In this document: in pieces, positions 53,758-62,052 of the stretch | How positions within the stretch are numbered: the stretch's first letter is position 1 | Layout of the letters: every line of letters starts with the position of its first letter | Assembly (NCBI RefSeq): GCF_014287435.1 | Contig: NZ_JACOPG010000001.1 | Coordinates: forward strand, 496,001-560,000 | Origin: Roseburia lenta | GTDB lineage: Bacteria > Bacillota > Clostridia > Lachnospirales > Lachnospiraceae | DNA length: 64,000 bases | Reading direction: 5' to 3' | Notes under the pieces: generated by a model | Told to the model about the DNA's origin: nothing | Seen by the model: only the letters and a program-made list of their open reading frames with translations | Databases searched by the model: none | Made by a program: the position numbers and the translations under genes

Positions 53758-54910
53758 CCAGCGCTTCCTTGCTCATCAGGGGCAGGGATCGCATGCCCTC
53801 TCCTGTGATCAAAGTTGCTACATTTGTATCACCGCCGAATCCGGCACCGCTCTGGCGGATGCTGTTGGCAACGATCATATCGACCTTCTTTTTCTCCCGT
53901 TTGGCTTTTGCATTTTCCAGCAAATGCTCCGTCTCCATGGCAAAACCGCAGATAAACTGATCTTCGCGCTTTTTTTCGCCTAATGCCGCTAAAATATCCT
54001 TTGTACGGACAAGCGGGATCACAGCGTTGCCTTGTGCTTTTTTGATCTTTTCCTGACTGACCTCAGCCGGTGCATAATCTGCCACAGCCGCAGATTTGAT
54101 GATGATATCCGCATCATCCGCCTCTGCCATCACGGCTTCATACATCTCCTGTGCACTTTCCACCGCGACCGTCTTTACAAACATAGGCGGTTCCAATGCT
54201 ACCGGACCGCTGACCAATGTCACGTCCGCCCCGCGCAGCATAGCCATTTTGGCGATGGCATAGCCCATTCTGCCGGTCGAATGATTGGAGATAAAACGCA
54301 CCGGATCAATGGCTTCTCTGGTCGGTCCCGCTGTCACCAAAAGATGCTTTCCGGCAAGGTCTTTTTCGTATGCGACCTCACGCAGGATATACTGCAAGAG
54401 CACTTCCGGTTCCGGCATCTTTCCGGCACCGGAGTCGCCACAGGCAAGGTAGCCACTGGCCGGCTCGATCACCTGCATGCCATATTTTTTCAGGGTCTTT
54501 AAGTTATCCTGTACGATCTGATTTTCAAACATACCGGTGTTCATCGCCGGGGAAATGATCTTTGGGCATTTGCATGCCAGGATCGTTGTTGTCAGCATAT
54601 CATCTGCGATACCATGTGCCATTTTGGCGATGACATTGGCAGATGCCGGTGCCACAAGAAACAGATCTGCTTTTTTGGCGATCGCAATATGCTCCACCGA
54701 AAAAGAAAAATTGCGGTCAAAGGTATCTACCAGACATTTATTTCCTGTCAGCGTTTCAAACGTGATCGGATTGATAAAATTTGTTGCATTCTTTGTCATG
54801 ATGACTTCCACATCCGCATGCTGTTTTTTCAGCATACTTGCCAGATTTGCGATCTTATAGGCTGCAATGCTTCCCGTCACGCCAAGCACAATACACTTTC
54901 CCTCTAACAT
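53711..54910 (-). CDS. coaBC: Bifunctional phosphopantothenoylcysteine decarboxylase / phosphopantothenate-cysteine ligase
   Basis: Makes 4'-phosphopantetheine from phosphopantothenate and cysteine. About 399 residues. CoaC part (~1-190): VTGSIAAYKIANLAS (flavin site), active-site EHIAIAKKADLFLVAPASANVI, PAMNTGMFEN, GYLACGDSGAGKMPE. CoaB part (~190-399): VTAGPTREAIDPVRFISNHSTGRMG, KSAAVADYAP and the dimer strand. The ATG at 54910 has TAGGA at good spacing; ATG at 54916 is too close. It lies just downstream of panD, completing a pantothenate-to-CoA cluster. It overlaps convergently with the YdcF gene. Confidence 0.96.
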   Translation of the reverse strand: MLEGKCIVLGVTGSIAAYKIANLASMLKKQHADVEVIMTKNATNFINPITFETLTGNKCLVDTFDRNFSFSVEHIAIAKKADLFLVAPASANVIAKMAHGIADDMLTTTILACKCPKIISPAMNTGMFENQIVQDNLKTLKKYGMQVIEPASGYLACGDSGAGKMPEPEVLLQYILREVAYEKDLAGKHLLVTAGPTREAIDPVRFISNHSTGRMGYAIAKMAMLRGADVTLVSGPVALEPPMFVKTVAVESAQEMYEAVMAEADDADIIIKSAAVADYAPAEVSQEKIKKAQGNAVIPLVRTKDILAALGEKKREDQFICGFAMETEHLLENAKAKREKKKVDMIVANSIRQSGAGFGGDTNVATLITGEGMRSLPLMSKEALAMEILDEAARGLHLR

Positions 54911-54982
54911 ATCCATTTCCTACCTAATCAAATATTTTTCTTTACTATACCGCATCTGTCCGAGAAAGAAAAGCCCCGCCCG

Positions 54983-55375
54983 TTACAGATTATCGGACAA
55001 AAGCCCATGTTTTTCATAGCGGGAGGTCCGCTGGATCCGGTTTGCATCATCCACAAAAACAACATGCGGCTTGTGGTCTTTTGCCTCCTCCGGGCTCATG
55101 GATGCATAAGACATGATGATGACATGATCGCCGACCATGACCTGTCTGGCTGCTGCACCATTGAGACAGATCATGCCACTGCCCGCCTCTCCTGCAATCG
55201 TGTAGGTTTCAAAACGGTTTCCGTTCTCCACATCGACGATCTGCACATACTCGTATTCCATAATGCCTGCCGCTTCCAAAAGTTCGGTATCGACCGTAAT
55301 GCTCCCCACATAATTCAATTCTGCCTGGGTCACGGTAGCACGATGGATCTTTCCTTTTAACATTGTGATTTCCAT
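54983..55375 (-). CDS. panD: Aspartate 1-decarboxylase precursor
   Basis: Produces beta-alanine from aspartate. Translated as a pro-enzyme that self-cleaves to form the pyruvoyl cofactor; the cleavage site is visible as NYVGSIT with Gly24-Ser25 when the ATG at 55375 is used, the canonical position. Other motifs: [37 protein letters not shown] precedes the ATG. It sits 13 bp after panC in the panG-B-C-D operon. Confidence 0.97.
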   Translation of the reverse strand: MEITMLKGKIHRATVTQAELNYVGSITVDTELLEAAGIMEYEYVQIVDVENGNRFETYTIAGEAGSGMICLNGAAARQVMVGDHVIIMSYASMSPEEAKDHKPHVVFVDDANRIQRTSRYEKHGLLSDNL

Positions 55376-55388
55376 TTTTTTGCCTTTC

Positions 55389-56234
55389 TTATGCCTCAAC
55401 AATAAAATTATCGATCAGTCTAGTCTTTCCGATATAGACCGCAATGGCAACCAGTGTCTCTCCTGCGATCTGATCGATCGGCGTGATCGTAGCAAAATCA
55501 ACGACATCGACATAATCGATCTTTGCCAAAGGTTCGGTTTCGATCTTGTCTGCGATTGCCTTTTTGATGGTAGCCGCGTCCTTTTCGCCCTCAGCGATCA
55601 TCTGTTTTCCAAGCGCAAGACTCTTTGATAAGATCAGGGCAGCCTGTCTTTCTTCTTCATTTAAATAGGTATTTCTGGAACTCTTTGCCAGCCCATCCTG
55701 CTCGCGGATGATCGGGCAGCCGTGAATGGTGATATCCACGCTCAGATCCTTGACCATACGCTTGATGACTGCCAACTGCTGTGCATCCTTTTGTCCGAAA
55801 TATGCATTGTCCGGGCAGACAATGTGAAAGAGTTTTAAAACAACGGTCTGCACTCCGCGGAAGTGGATTGGGCGGCTCTTGCCACAGAGTTCGGTGGTCA
55901 GTCCGTTCATATCCACATAAGAGCAGAAACCCTCCGGATACATTTCTTCCGGTTCCGGGTGAAAGATCAGATCGACGCCAACCTCTTTGCAAAGAGCCGC
56001 ATCCTTTTTCAAATCTCTCGGATAAGACTCCAGATCCTCTGTCGGTCCAAACTGCATCGGATTGACAAAAATGCTGACAACGACCTTATCGTTTTCCTTG
56101 CGGGCTTCTTCCATCAGACTTTTGTGTCCCTCATGCAGATATCCCATGGTCGGTACAAAACCGATCGTCAATCCCTCTTTTTTCCATTCTTTTACTTGTT
56201 TTCTGACCTCCGCTACGGTATAACAAATTTCCAT
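55389..56234 (-). CDS. panC: Pantothenate synthetase (pantoate--beta-alanine ligase)
   Basis: Joins pantoate and beta-alanine with ATP. 281 residues. Seen: [16 protein letters not shown] (HIGH-like nucleotide site), [59 protein letters not shown] precedes the ATG at 56234. It lies 19 bp after panB and 13 bp before panD. Confidence 0.97.
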   Translation of the reverse strand: MEICYTVAEVRKQVKEWKKEGLTIGFVPTMGYLHEGHKSLMEEARKENDKVVVSIFVNPMQFGPTEDLESYPRDLKKDAALCKEVGVDLIFHPEPEEMYPEGFCSYVDMNGLTTELCGKSRPIHFRGVQTVVLKLFHIVCPDNAYFGQKDAQQLAVIKRMVKDLSVDITIHGCPIIREQDGLAKSSRNTYLNEEERQAALILSKSLALGKQMIAEGEKDAATIKKAIADKIETEPLAKIDYVDVVDFATITPIDQIAGETLVAIAVYIGKTRLIDNFIVEA

Positions 56235-56253
56235 TTTTCTTTCCTTCCTTATA

Positions 56254-57081
56254 TTAATATAATTTTTCAATAATACTGTCGTCGATCTTGTAGGTATGTT
56301 CTGCTGCCGGGAATTCTCCTGCCTTGACCTCGGCATCATAAGCCTTGAAAGCCTCTGTCATGATCTGCCCTACATTTGCAAAATGTTTGACAAACTTTGG
56401 CTTAAAATCCGTAAACATGCCCAGCATATCCTGATAGACCAGCACCTGTCCGTCGCAGTCTGCGCCTGCACCGATGCCGATCGTCGGGATGGAGATCTCC
56501 TCTGTCACACGCTTTGCCAATGCTGCCGGAACACACTCCAGGACAACAGCAAATGCTCCTGCACGCTCTACGGCTCTGGCATCATCCAGAAGTTTTTGCG
56601 CTGCCGCCTCGCCCTTTCCCTGTACCTTAAAGCCACCGAAAGCATTGATGGATTGCGGGGTCAGACCAATATGTCCGCAGACCGGAATGGAGGCATTTAC
56701 AATGGCACGGATGGTCTCTTCCATCTCTACACCGCCCTCCAGTTTGACGGCATGCGCACGTCCTTCTTTCATGAGGCGTCCTGCGTTTACAACAGCATCG
56801 TAAACACTTGCCTGATAGGACATAAATGGCATGTCACAAATCAAAAGTGTATCTTTGATACCGCGGCTGACCGCTGCACAGTGGTGAATCATATCTTCCA
56901 TGGTCACTGAGATCGTGTCAGGATAGCCCAAAACTACATTTCCCAGAGAATCCCCCACTAAGATGGAATTGATGCCTGCGCCATCGACCAACTTTGCTGT
57001 AGAATAATCATAGGCAGTGAGCATGGTGAGTTTTTCGCCCTTTGCCTTTGCTTCCTTAAATGTTACGACCGTATTCTTCAT
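56254..57081 (-). CDS. panB: Ketopantoate hydroxymethyltransferase
   Basis: Transfers a hydroxymethyl group from methylene-THF to ketoisovalerate. 275 residues. Seen: [110 protein letters not shown] precedes the ATG at 57081. Its start overlaps the 3' end of the PanG-like gene by 26 bp, so they are translationally coupled. Confidence 0.97.
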   Translation of the reverse strand: MKNTVVTFKEAKAKGEKLTMLTAYDYSTAKLVDGAGINSILVGDSLGNVVLGYPDTISVTMEDMIHHCAAVSRGIKDTLLICDMPFMSYQASVYDAVVNAGRLMKEGRAHAVKLEGGVEMEETIRAIVNASIPVCGHIGLTPQSINAFGGFKVQGKGEAAAQKLLDDARAVERAGAFAVVLECVPAALAKRVTEEISIPTIGIGAGADCDGQVLVYQDMLGMFTDFKPKFVKHFANVGQIMTEAFKAYDAEVKAGEFPAAEHTYKIDDSIIEKLY

Positions 57082-57943
57082 TGTTTTGTCTCCTTCTCTT
57101 TTCATCCGCCAACAGACATTCCATGTCTGTATAATCCCTGTGCGGATTTTTCTTTTTTGCGAGCCTGATCTGCTCCCTTGCCAAAGCCATATACATCTCT
57201 TTCCCCTGCGCAGGAATGACCTGCAAGTGCTTTTCTACCGTGACAAGATCTCCGCGCTCTATGGGTCCTGTCAAAGCCTGCACACAGCCAGACGCTATGA
57301 CATTTTCCACATTACCCCGCACCAGTGCCGCTGATGCCCGGCGCGCATTTTCTGTGTCAAAGCCGCAGGCTTCCAGCATCTCATAACCGCTCGCCAGAAG
57401 TGCCACGACCTGATTGCTCAGTGTTGCTGCCGCCGTATGATACAATGCCTTTTGCTCCGGCGCGATCCTCTGCACGGGGTTTCCCATTTTTTGCAATAAA
57501 GGCTCCATGACTGCAAGTGCCTGCGCATGACCTTCTAAGGTAAAAAATGCATTCTGTAATTGTTTGTAGGATGTATATTTGTCGCTGAACGCTAACATTG
57601 GATGAATCGACAGACCATAAGCCCTCGTCTTTTCGATTCCCTGAAATTGATCGGATGATAATGAGCCACTAAAATGACAAATGATTTTTCCTTGAATAGA
57701 CAGATGCCGAATGCAATCCCATACGTTTGCTATCTCACCATCAGAAGTGGTAAGAAAAAGGGTATCGCTTGCTGCTACCAGGTCTTCGATCCTATCGAAG
57801 CTGTCCGTACCTGTAAATTGTGCCGCATCAAGTGCGCGCTCCCGGTGCCGGTCATAAAATCCCGTCACCCTGATCCCGTGATCCTGCATGTACTTTCCCA
57901 TGGAATAGCCTACACGACCGGAACCAATAATTCCTATCTTCAT
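57056..57943 (-). CDS. panG: Rossmann/DUF2520 protein, probable PanG-type ketopantoate reductase
   Basis: A 295-residue NAD(P)-binding protein. N-terminal Rossmann domain [19 protein letters not shown], then [21 protein letters not shown], and the C-terminal DUF2520 helical domain ([30 protein letters not shown]). It resembles PanG, the alternative ketopantoate reductase described in Francisella and some Firmicutes. No panE is in the operon, and this gene leads panB-C-D with coupled translation, so PanG fits the missing step. The enzyme identity is inferred from family and context, not from catalytic residues. AAAGGAAGG precedes the ATG at 57943. Confidence 0.8.
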   Translation of the reverse strand: MKIGIIGSGRVGYSMGKYMQDHGIRVTGFYDRHRERALDAAQFTGTDSFDRIEDLVAASDTLFLTTSDGEIANVWDCIRHLSIQGKIICHFSGSLSSDQFQGIEKTRAYGLSIHPMLAFSDKYTSYKQLQNAFFTLEGHAQALAVMEPLLQKMGNPVQRIAPEQKALYHTAAATLSNQVVALLASGYEMLEACGFDTENARRASAALVRGNVENVIASGCVQALTGPIERGDLVTVEKHLQVIPAQGKEMYMALAREQIRLAKKKNPHRDYTDMECLLADEKRRRQNNEEYGRNI

Positions 57944-58103
57944 GTCATCACCTTCCTTTAAAACGAACCCGTCGTTTTGATGTTTCTCGCTTTGGTGCCA
58001 CCGGCTACCTTTGTTTCTCACATCACTTGTGATAACACACTATCATCTGATGCAGTTTCATACCATGAATACCGCTCAAAGGAAAATGTAGCATACTGGG
58101 TAT

Positions 58104-58150
58104 AAAAAAACAAGAACCATGTTAAACATTTCACATAGTTCTTGTTTTTC
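58104..58150 (-). terminator. Hairpin terminator after the ATPase remnant
   Basis: AAAAACAAGAAC (58106-58117) pairs with GTTCTTGTTTTT (58138-58149) around a loop that also partly pairs; A and T tracts flank it, so it may act in both directions. It follows the P-type ATPase fragment in the leftward direction. Confidence 0.75.
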
Positions 58151-58167
58151 TTTTCATACATTATAAT

Positions 58168-58300
58168 TTACGATACATCTTTCATGGAATGCAATCCAAT
58201 CAATAAGGTCGATGTATTGTGCAAAAGTGCGGATGTGGTCGGTTGCAAGATACCAAGGATACCAAGGACAATTTTGCCCATCCTTTACCTGCGCTCATAA
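58168..58300 (-). pseudogene. C-terminal remnant of a heavy-metal P-type ATPase
   Basis: Read leftward, one frame encodes KIVLGILGILQPTTSALL followed by HNTSTLLIGLHSMKDVS and a stop at 58168-58170. This matches the last helix and tail of P1B-type metal ATPases (PTTSALLHNxSTxxxxxxSM). Upstream, MSAGKGWAK lies in another frame behind a ribosome site (AGAGAGG); the two join across a +1/-1 slip near 58284. No ATPase core precedes it. It is a truncated, frameshifted leftover, likely from a deletion that removed most of the gene. Confidence 0.65.
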
Positions 58301-58326
58301 TCATATACCTCTCTTTCTTATTTTCC

Positions 58327-58352
58327 TGCCATATAATGCTCTTTATATGGCA
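58327..58352. promoter_or_regulatory. Perfect 10-bp inverted repeat upstream of the ATPase remnant
   Basis: TGCCATATAA (58327-58336) and TTATATGGCA (58343-58352) are perfectly complementary with a 6-bp spacer. It lies between a weak leftward promoter-like sequence (TTGATA, 16 bp, TAGGAT) and the fragment's ribosome site, so it may be the old operator of the metal-resistance gene. Confidence 0.5.
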
Positions 58353-58472
58353 CATTGCATTTTTATTTATGAACTATCCTAGCACTTATTTTTTGCCTAT
58401 CAACGTCAAAAAAAGGGGGTTTTTGTACCTTCTCTCATACAATCCCATCATTTCACAAAAATGCCACAAACC

Positions 58473-58649
58473 AGCGTGGTTACTGGGTTCTAACGCTTGT
58501 CAGCCCACGCTATTTATGGTTAGTCACAACGCAATAATCCTCCCGGCCACACTCCGGAAGGATTATTTACACATAAGTATTAAGAAAAGGGAGTCTTCCA
58601 TTACCTATGGAAGAACTATATATAAATGAATAGCGGAAACTATCCATTT
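58473..58649. other. Hairpin-rich intergenic segment
   Basis: Four consecutive inverted repeats occupy this gap: AGCGTGG with CCCACGCT (58473-58511; an alternative partner ACGCT lies at 58493-58497), AATAATCC.CCCGG with CCGG..GGATTATT (58533-58567), TCTTCCAT with ATGGAAGA (58594-58614) and AAATGAATAG with CTATCCATTT (58624-58649, one mismatch). No gene is supported. It may be a structured RNA; the strand cannot be decided. Confidence 0.5.
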
Positions 58650-58684
58650 ATGACAAATTAAATCTGCCTATTTCAGGCATCTGA

Positions 58685-59107
58685 CTATGCCAATGCTGCA
58701 CCGAGTGCCTCGCACTGCATCAGTCCTTCATCATCTGGGGTGTTATTGCAGATCACACTGTCACAGACAAGACTTGCACCTGCGCCCTTGCAGTCATTTT
58801 CCCAGTTTTCCATCCATTCGCCTGTGCCCCAGCCATAGGAGCCAAACAAAGCGATCTTTTTGCCGCCGAGTGCTGCACTTACTTCATCAAACATCGGCTG
58901 GAATTCACTTTCTTCCAAAACCTCTGCTCCCATTACAGGGCAGCCAAAGGCGATGGCATCATAATCAGCTACTTTACTTGCCGAAAAATCGTTGCAATAG
59001 ATCAATTCTGCGTCTGCGCCTTTATCCTGCGCACCCTTTACAACTGCTTTTGCCATTTCCTCTGTATTGCCAGAGCCACTCCAATATACGACTGCTACTT
59101 TGCTCAT
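58685..59107 (-). CDS. Flavodoxin
   Basis: A 140-residue FMN electron carrier. The phosphate loop is YWSGSGNTEEMAKAV (~residues 8-22), with the flavin-shielding loops around AFGCPVMGAEVLEESEF and FGSYGWGTGEWMENW. Flavodoxins replace ferredoxin when iron is scarce. GGAGGATATGAG precedes the ATG at 59107. It follows the DUF3793 gene by 39 bp, so both are co-transcribed from the promoter at 59880-59908, whose operator-like repeats suggest iron control (inference). Confidence 0.96.
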   Translation of the reverse strand: MSKVAVVYWSGSGNTEEMAKAVVKGAQDKGADAELIYCNDFSASKVADYDAIAFGCPVMGAEVLEESEFQPMFDEVSAALGGKKIALFGSYGWGTGEWMENWENDCKGAGASLVCDSVICNNTPDDEGLMQCEALGAALA

Positions 59108-59146
59108 CTCATATCCTCCATTCTGATCTCGTGCCAAGTCTGCCCT

Positions 59147-59704
59147 TTACGCTGAAACTGTCAGTTTATTGATGCTGCGCCCCTGCATCCACAATTCCAT
59201 GTAGATCCGGGTGCATTTTTTATAGCGGGCAAATGTCTCCAAGGCATCTTCTTCATTCTGATATACTTTCCAACAGCCACTGCACTTACAATTACATCCC
59301 TGATTTTCGATAAACCCGATCACGTCAGCCAAGGGATAATCCAGGAAAATACCAATCTCATGTGGGAAACCATCACTGGCTGCAATCCGCTTTTGCAAAT
59401 GTTCCAATGCCTTCTCCACACACAGATCAACATATCCATATTGTTCTAAGAAACAGGAAACGCCCGGTTTTTGTAAATCCTTTTGTAATTGTGCCATACG
59501 ATACACATAGACCAATGCCCAATTCGGTTTCTGCTGTAAAACCGTGACTGCAATTCCCTTGGGATGCATCTGCTTGTTCCAGTAGGCGATACATTCCGCG
59601 AAGTCCTCCTGCCTCTCAAAGGAACAGGAAAATAAATTTGCCGTCTTGATCGATGCCAGTGTCGGAGAACAGTGGCAAATCAGATATTGTTCCATCTCTT
59701 TCAT
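59147..59704 (-). CDS. DUF3793 family protein
   Basis: About 185 residues. The conserved opening is EQYLICHCSPTLASIKTANLFS, then RMAQLQKDL, the motif FPHEIGIFLDYPLADVIGFIENQG, and a cysteine cluster GCNCKCSGCWKVYQNEEDA, ending RYKKCTRIY. This matches DUF3793, a Clostridia-specific family often next to flavodoxin or iron genes; function unknown. The Cys-x-Cys-x2-Cys group may bind metal. The start is uncertain: the frame is open to 59806, no strong ribosome site is visible, and ATG at 59704 is chosen from the conserved N-terminus. Confidence 0.78.
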   Translation of the reverse strand: MKEMEQYLICHCSPTLASIKTANLFSCSFERQEDFAECIAYWNKQMHPKGIAVTVLQQKPNWALVYVYRMAQLQKDLQKPGVSCFLEQYGYVDLCVEKALEHLQKRIAASDGFPHEIGIFLDYPLADVIGFIENQGCNCKCSGCWKVYQNEEDALETFARYKKCTRIYMELWMQGRSINKLTVSA

Positions 59705-59739
59705 GTGCTTAGTATGTGCTCCATTTCGTCGGATTATGC

Positions 59740-59757
59740 AGTTAGTTGTCTCTAACT
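59740..59757. promoter_or_regulatory. Inverted repeat (operator-like) in the DUF3793 leader
   Basis: AGTTAG, 6 bp, CTAACT: perfect arms. It shares the TTAG/CTAA half-site with the repeat at 59857-59872. Confidence 0.5.
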
Positions 59758-59856
59758 CGTATGCCATAAAAAAAGCAGTCCGCACGAGAGGAGAAAAAGT
59801 TGGCATACGATTTCAAATGGATTCTGCGCGATATCCTGCTGTTTTTTATTTTCATG

Positions 59857-59872
59857 GTTAGTTCTTACTAAC
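59857..59872. promoter_or_regulatory. Inverted repeat at the DUF3793 transcription start
   Basis: GTTAGT, 4 bp, ACTAAC, perfect arms, centred about 15 bp downstream of the -10 element, so it overlaps or adjoins the expected start of transcription. The GGTTAG...CTAAC look is reminiscent of DtxR/IdeR-type iron boxes, though the identity of the binding protein is not known. Confidence 0.55.
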
Positions 59873-59879
59873 TACTGAT

Positions 59880-59908
59880 AGTATAATCTTACCGAAGTGT
59901 TTCGTCAA
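59880..59908 (-). promoter_or_regulatory. Promoter of the DUF3793-flavodoxin operon
   Basis: Minus strand TTGACG (59908-59903), 17-bp spacer, TATACT (59885-59880). The leader to the predicted DUF3793 start is about 170 nt and contains two inverted repeats. Confidence 0.75.
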
Positions 59909-59931
59909 GTACTTTTTTATATTTTTTTAAA

Positions 59932-61371
59932 TTATTTATATGTAATCCTCAACCCTTTCGGATAATGATTTTTCATGGTCGTTCCGGTTAGTTTGCCCCA
60001 ACCGAGCGCATAACCATCCACTGTGATCAGATGCCATCCCGGCTCGCCGTCTGCCGTAAAAGTCTCTCCCCGCAGATAAGCATAGACCGTCTCGTCCTTT
60101 GACGAAAGATCCGTCACGTGCCGAACATCTTCCTTATATAAAGTAAGTGCCCATGCATGTGATGGTTCAAAGCGGTTTTTCTTTAATGTTCCCAAATGCA
60201 GTCCCGGGCGCAAAACTTTCAATCCTTTTAAAGCCGGCATATCCTTTGGCACAAGATATAACTGCTCGCCAAAAGTAAGATACTGTCCCTGCGCAAGTGT
60301 CTCCATCCAGTCCTTTGCCAAACAATCCTTTGCAAATTTCTGCAATTCTTTCTGTTCTTTGTATGTAGCCGTCTTTTCCCATTTATAGTCTATGAGCGGA
60401 CACGCTCCGTCCTTCTCCATCACTGCCACGAAATGTCCTTCTCCATGTAAAAGATGTGGCCAAAGACGGATCGAACGCTCCAGATGCTCTGCCACCGGAA
60501 GTACTTCCTCGGGATCCGGTGCAAACGCGCTCTCGCGGATAGCAAAATCCTCGTACCAGTCTGCCCGTCCCGGGCTCATGCCTTCATACTTTGGCACCTC
60601 CACCAGATGCATGTCGCTGTGTATCGCTAAAAAGCGGCTGATACTGCCCTCGTTTTCATCCGGTGCAAAGGTACAGGTCGAATAGACCATCCGCCCACCC
60701 GGCAGCAACATAGCGTATGCTTCCTCCAGGATCTCGTCCTGCCGCGCTGCGCAGGTCCTCACATTTTCCAAAGACCACTCATCTACCGCCATCTCCTGCT
60801 TGCGGAACATGCCCTCACCGGAGCAAGGCGCATCCACCATGATCCGATGGAAAAACATACCAAAATGCCTGCGCAGGTCTGCCGGAGCCGCATTGGTGAC
60901 AAGGGCATTTCTCACACCCATGCGTTCCACATTCTCGGATAAGATCCTAGCTCTTGCCGGATGGATCTCATTGGTCACGAGCAGTCCTTCCCCTCGCATC
61001 TGTGCCGCGATCTGCGTTGTCTTACCACCGGGCGCTGCGCAAAGATCCAGCACTCGCTCACCCGGTCTGGCTTGCAGATAAGCCGCCGGTGCCATAGCAC
61101 TCGGCTCCTGTATATAATAGACACCCGCCTCATGGTAAGCATGCTTGCCCGGTGCAGCCTCCGCACCATAATAAAATCCATGCTCTGCCCACGGGATCTT
61201 TTCCAGAGAAAACGCATCCTCTGCTAATGCCAGAAAATCCTCCTGTTTTCCCTTTCCTATATTAAAGCGCAAGCCCTGGTATTTATTCTCATCATAACTT
61301 TTCAAAAAAGCTTCATACTCTGCCTGCCCTAACATTCTCCTCATTCTCTCACAAAATGCAAGTGGTAACAT
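59932..61371 (-). CDS. rsmF: RsmF/RsmB-like rRNA m5C methyltransferase
   Basis: A 479-residue NOL1/NOP2/Sun-family SAM-dependent methyltransferase. Seen: YYIQEPSAMAPA, LDLCAAPGGKTTQIAAQM (SAM site, ~108-125), VDAPCSGEGMFRKQE (motif IV with a catalytic cysteine) and YSTCTFAPDENEGSI (motif VI cysteine nucleophile). The C-terminal ~170 residues form the RsmF-specific RNA-binding extension. Probably methylates a 16S rRNA cytidine. It starts 24 bp after the unknown 95-residue gene and may be co-transcribed with the HTH pair. Confidence 0.93.
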   Translation of the reverse strand: MLPLAFCERMRRMLGQAEYEAFLKSYDENKYQGLRFNIGKGKQEDFLALAEDAFSLEKIPWAEHGFYYGAEAAPGKHAYHEAGVYYIQEPSAMAPAAYLQARPGERVLDLCAAPGGKTTQIAAQMRGEGLLVTNEIHPARARILSENVERMGVRNALVTNAAPADLRRHFGMFFHRIMVDAPCSGEGMFRKQEMAVDEWSLENVRTCAARQDEILEEAYAMLLPGGRMVYSTCTFAPDENEGSISRFLAIHSDMHLVEVPKYEGMSPGRADWYEDFAIRESAFAPDPEEVLPVAEHLERSIRLWPHLLHGEGHFVAVMEKDGACPLIDYKWEKTATYKEQKELQKFAKDCLAKDWMETLAQGQYLTFGEQLYLVPKDMPALKGLKVLRPGLHLGTLKKNRFEPSHAWALTLYKEDVRHVTDLSSKDETVYAYLRGETFTADGEPGWHLITVDGYALGWGKLTGTTMKNHYPKGLRITYK

Positions 61372-61395
61372 AATCTGCTCCTATCCCAACAAGCC

Positions 61396-61683
61396 CTATA
61401 TCACATTTAAAAGCAAACGATTGCGATCCATACGATCCAACTGCGAAATACTGCGTCTCGCCCTGCCGTACAGATTGCGGTTGATCGAAAAGACACAGAT
61501 CTGATCCGCACCTCGATATTCCTCGCGTTTGTAAAAAGGGATCCGCTTCCAGTTCTTGGTAAAAGGAATCGCATCCTGCAATAAAATATCTGTCGTGTGA
61601 TTACTCACGCGTCGGTTCGTCGTGCTGCATAAAACAACATCCTTGTCTACATGCTTATCCAATTTTGGTGCTCTCTGTCTCAT
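61396..61683 (-). CDS. Unknown basic protein paired with an HTH gene, 95 aa
   Basis: ATG at 61683 follows AGAGGATATTTAC. The 95-residue product is strongly basic (many Arg/Lys), with VLCSTTNRRVSNHTTDILL, FTKNWKRIPFYKREEYRG, then ICVFSINRNLYGRARRSIS near the end. I do not recognise a family; it is not an obvious HigB/RelE toxin. It starts 11 bp after the HTH gene, indicating a two-gene unit under the palindromic operator upstream. A toxin-antitoxin-like or DNA/RNA-binding partner role is a guess from layout only. Confidence 0.6.
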   Translation of the reverse strand: MRQRAPKLDKHVDKDVVLCSTTNRRVSNHTTDILLQDAIPFTKNWKRIPFYKREEYRGADQICVFSINRNLYGRARRSISQLDRMDRNRLLLNVI

Positions 61684-61694
61684 GTAAATATCCT

Positions 61695-61946
61695 CTACTC
61701 ATCCTCTATTGTGATCGTAACCTGCTTCCCCATGCTGGCAGCCACCCGTACCATAAAATCCAAAGAAGGATTGTATCGGCCGCTCTCCATCCGGGAAATA
61801 TTGGATTTCTTCGTGCCGACACGATCTGCCAAGACCTGCTGCGTCAAATGCTGACTCTGTCGGATCGCACGGATCTGTCTGGCAAAATCTGCTCGAATAT
61901 CCTGATTCATCTGTGGCACTATGCCATCTTCGTATCTCTTTTTCAT
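61695..61946 (-). CDS. XRE-family HTH regulator
   Basis: An 83-residue helix-turn-helix protein: ADFARQIRAIRQSQHLTQQV, LADRVGTKKSNISRMESGRY (recognition helix), NPSLDFMVRVAASMGKQV, then a short VTITIEDE tail. This short form is typical of HigA/HipB-like antitoxins and small repressors. The ATG at 61946 follows AGAGG at 11 bp. A perfect 16-bp palindrome sits in its promoter, as expected for autoregulation. Partner gene 61396-61683 follows immediately. Confidence 0.9.
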   Translation of the reverse strand: MKKRYEDGIVPQMNQDIRADFARQIRAIRQSQHLTQQVLADRVGTKKSNISRMESGRYNPSLDFMVRVAASMGKQVTITIEDE

Positions 61947-61968
61947 TTCATCACCAGCCTCTTTTATA

Positions 61969-61995
61969 TTATCATATATGATAACATTCTGTCAA
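61969..61995 (-). promoter_or_regulatory. Promoter with perfect 16-bp palindromic operator
   Basis: Minus strand TTGACA (61995-61990); the palindrome TTATCATATATGATAA (61984-61969) fills the spacer and enters the -10 (GATAAT, 61973-61968, 16-bp spacer). It directly precedes the HTH gene and is the natural binding site for it. Confidence 0.75.
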
Positions 61996-62036
61996 TAAAA
62001 AAGATAGAGAAAACGGCGGTGTTTTCGCCATTTCTC
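61996..62036 (-). terminator. Terminator of mecA
   Basis: Leftward GAGAAA.GGCG, loop, CGCC.TTTCTC, then TATCTTTTTTATT; it lies 16 bp past the mecA stop and directly upstream of the HTH promoter. Confidence 0.85.
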
Positions 62037-62052
62037 CACCTCTTATCATGCA

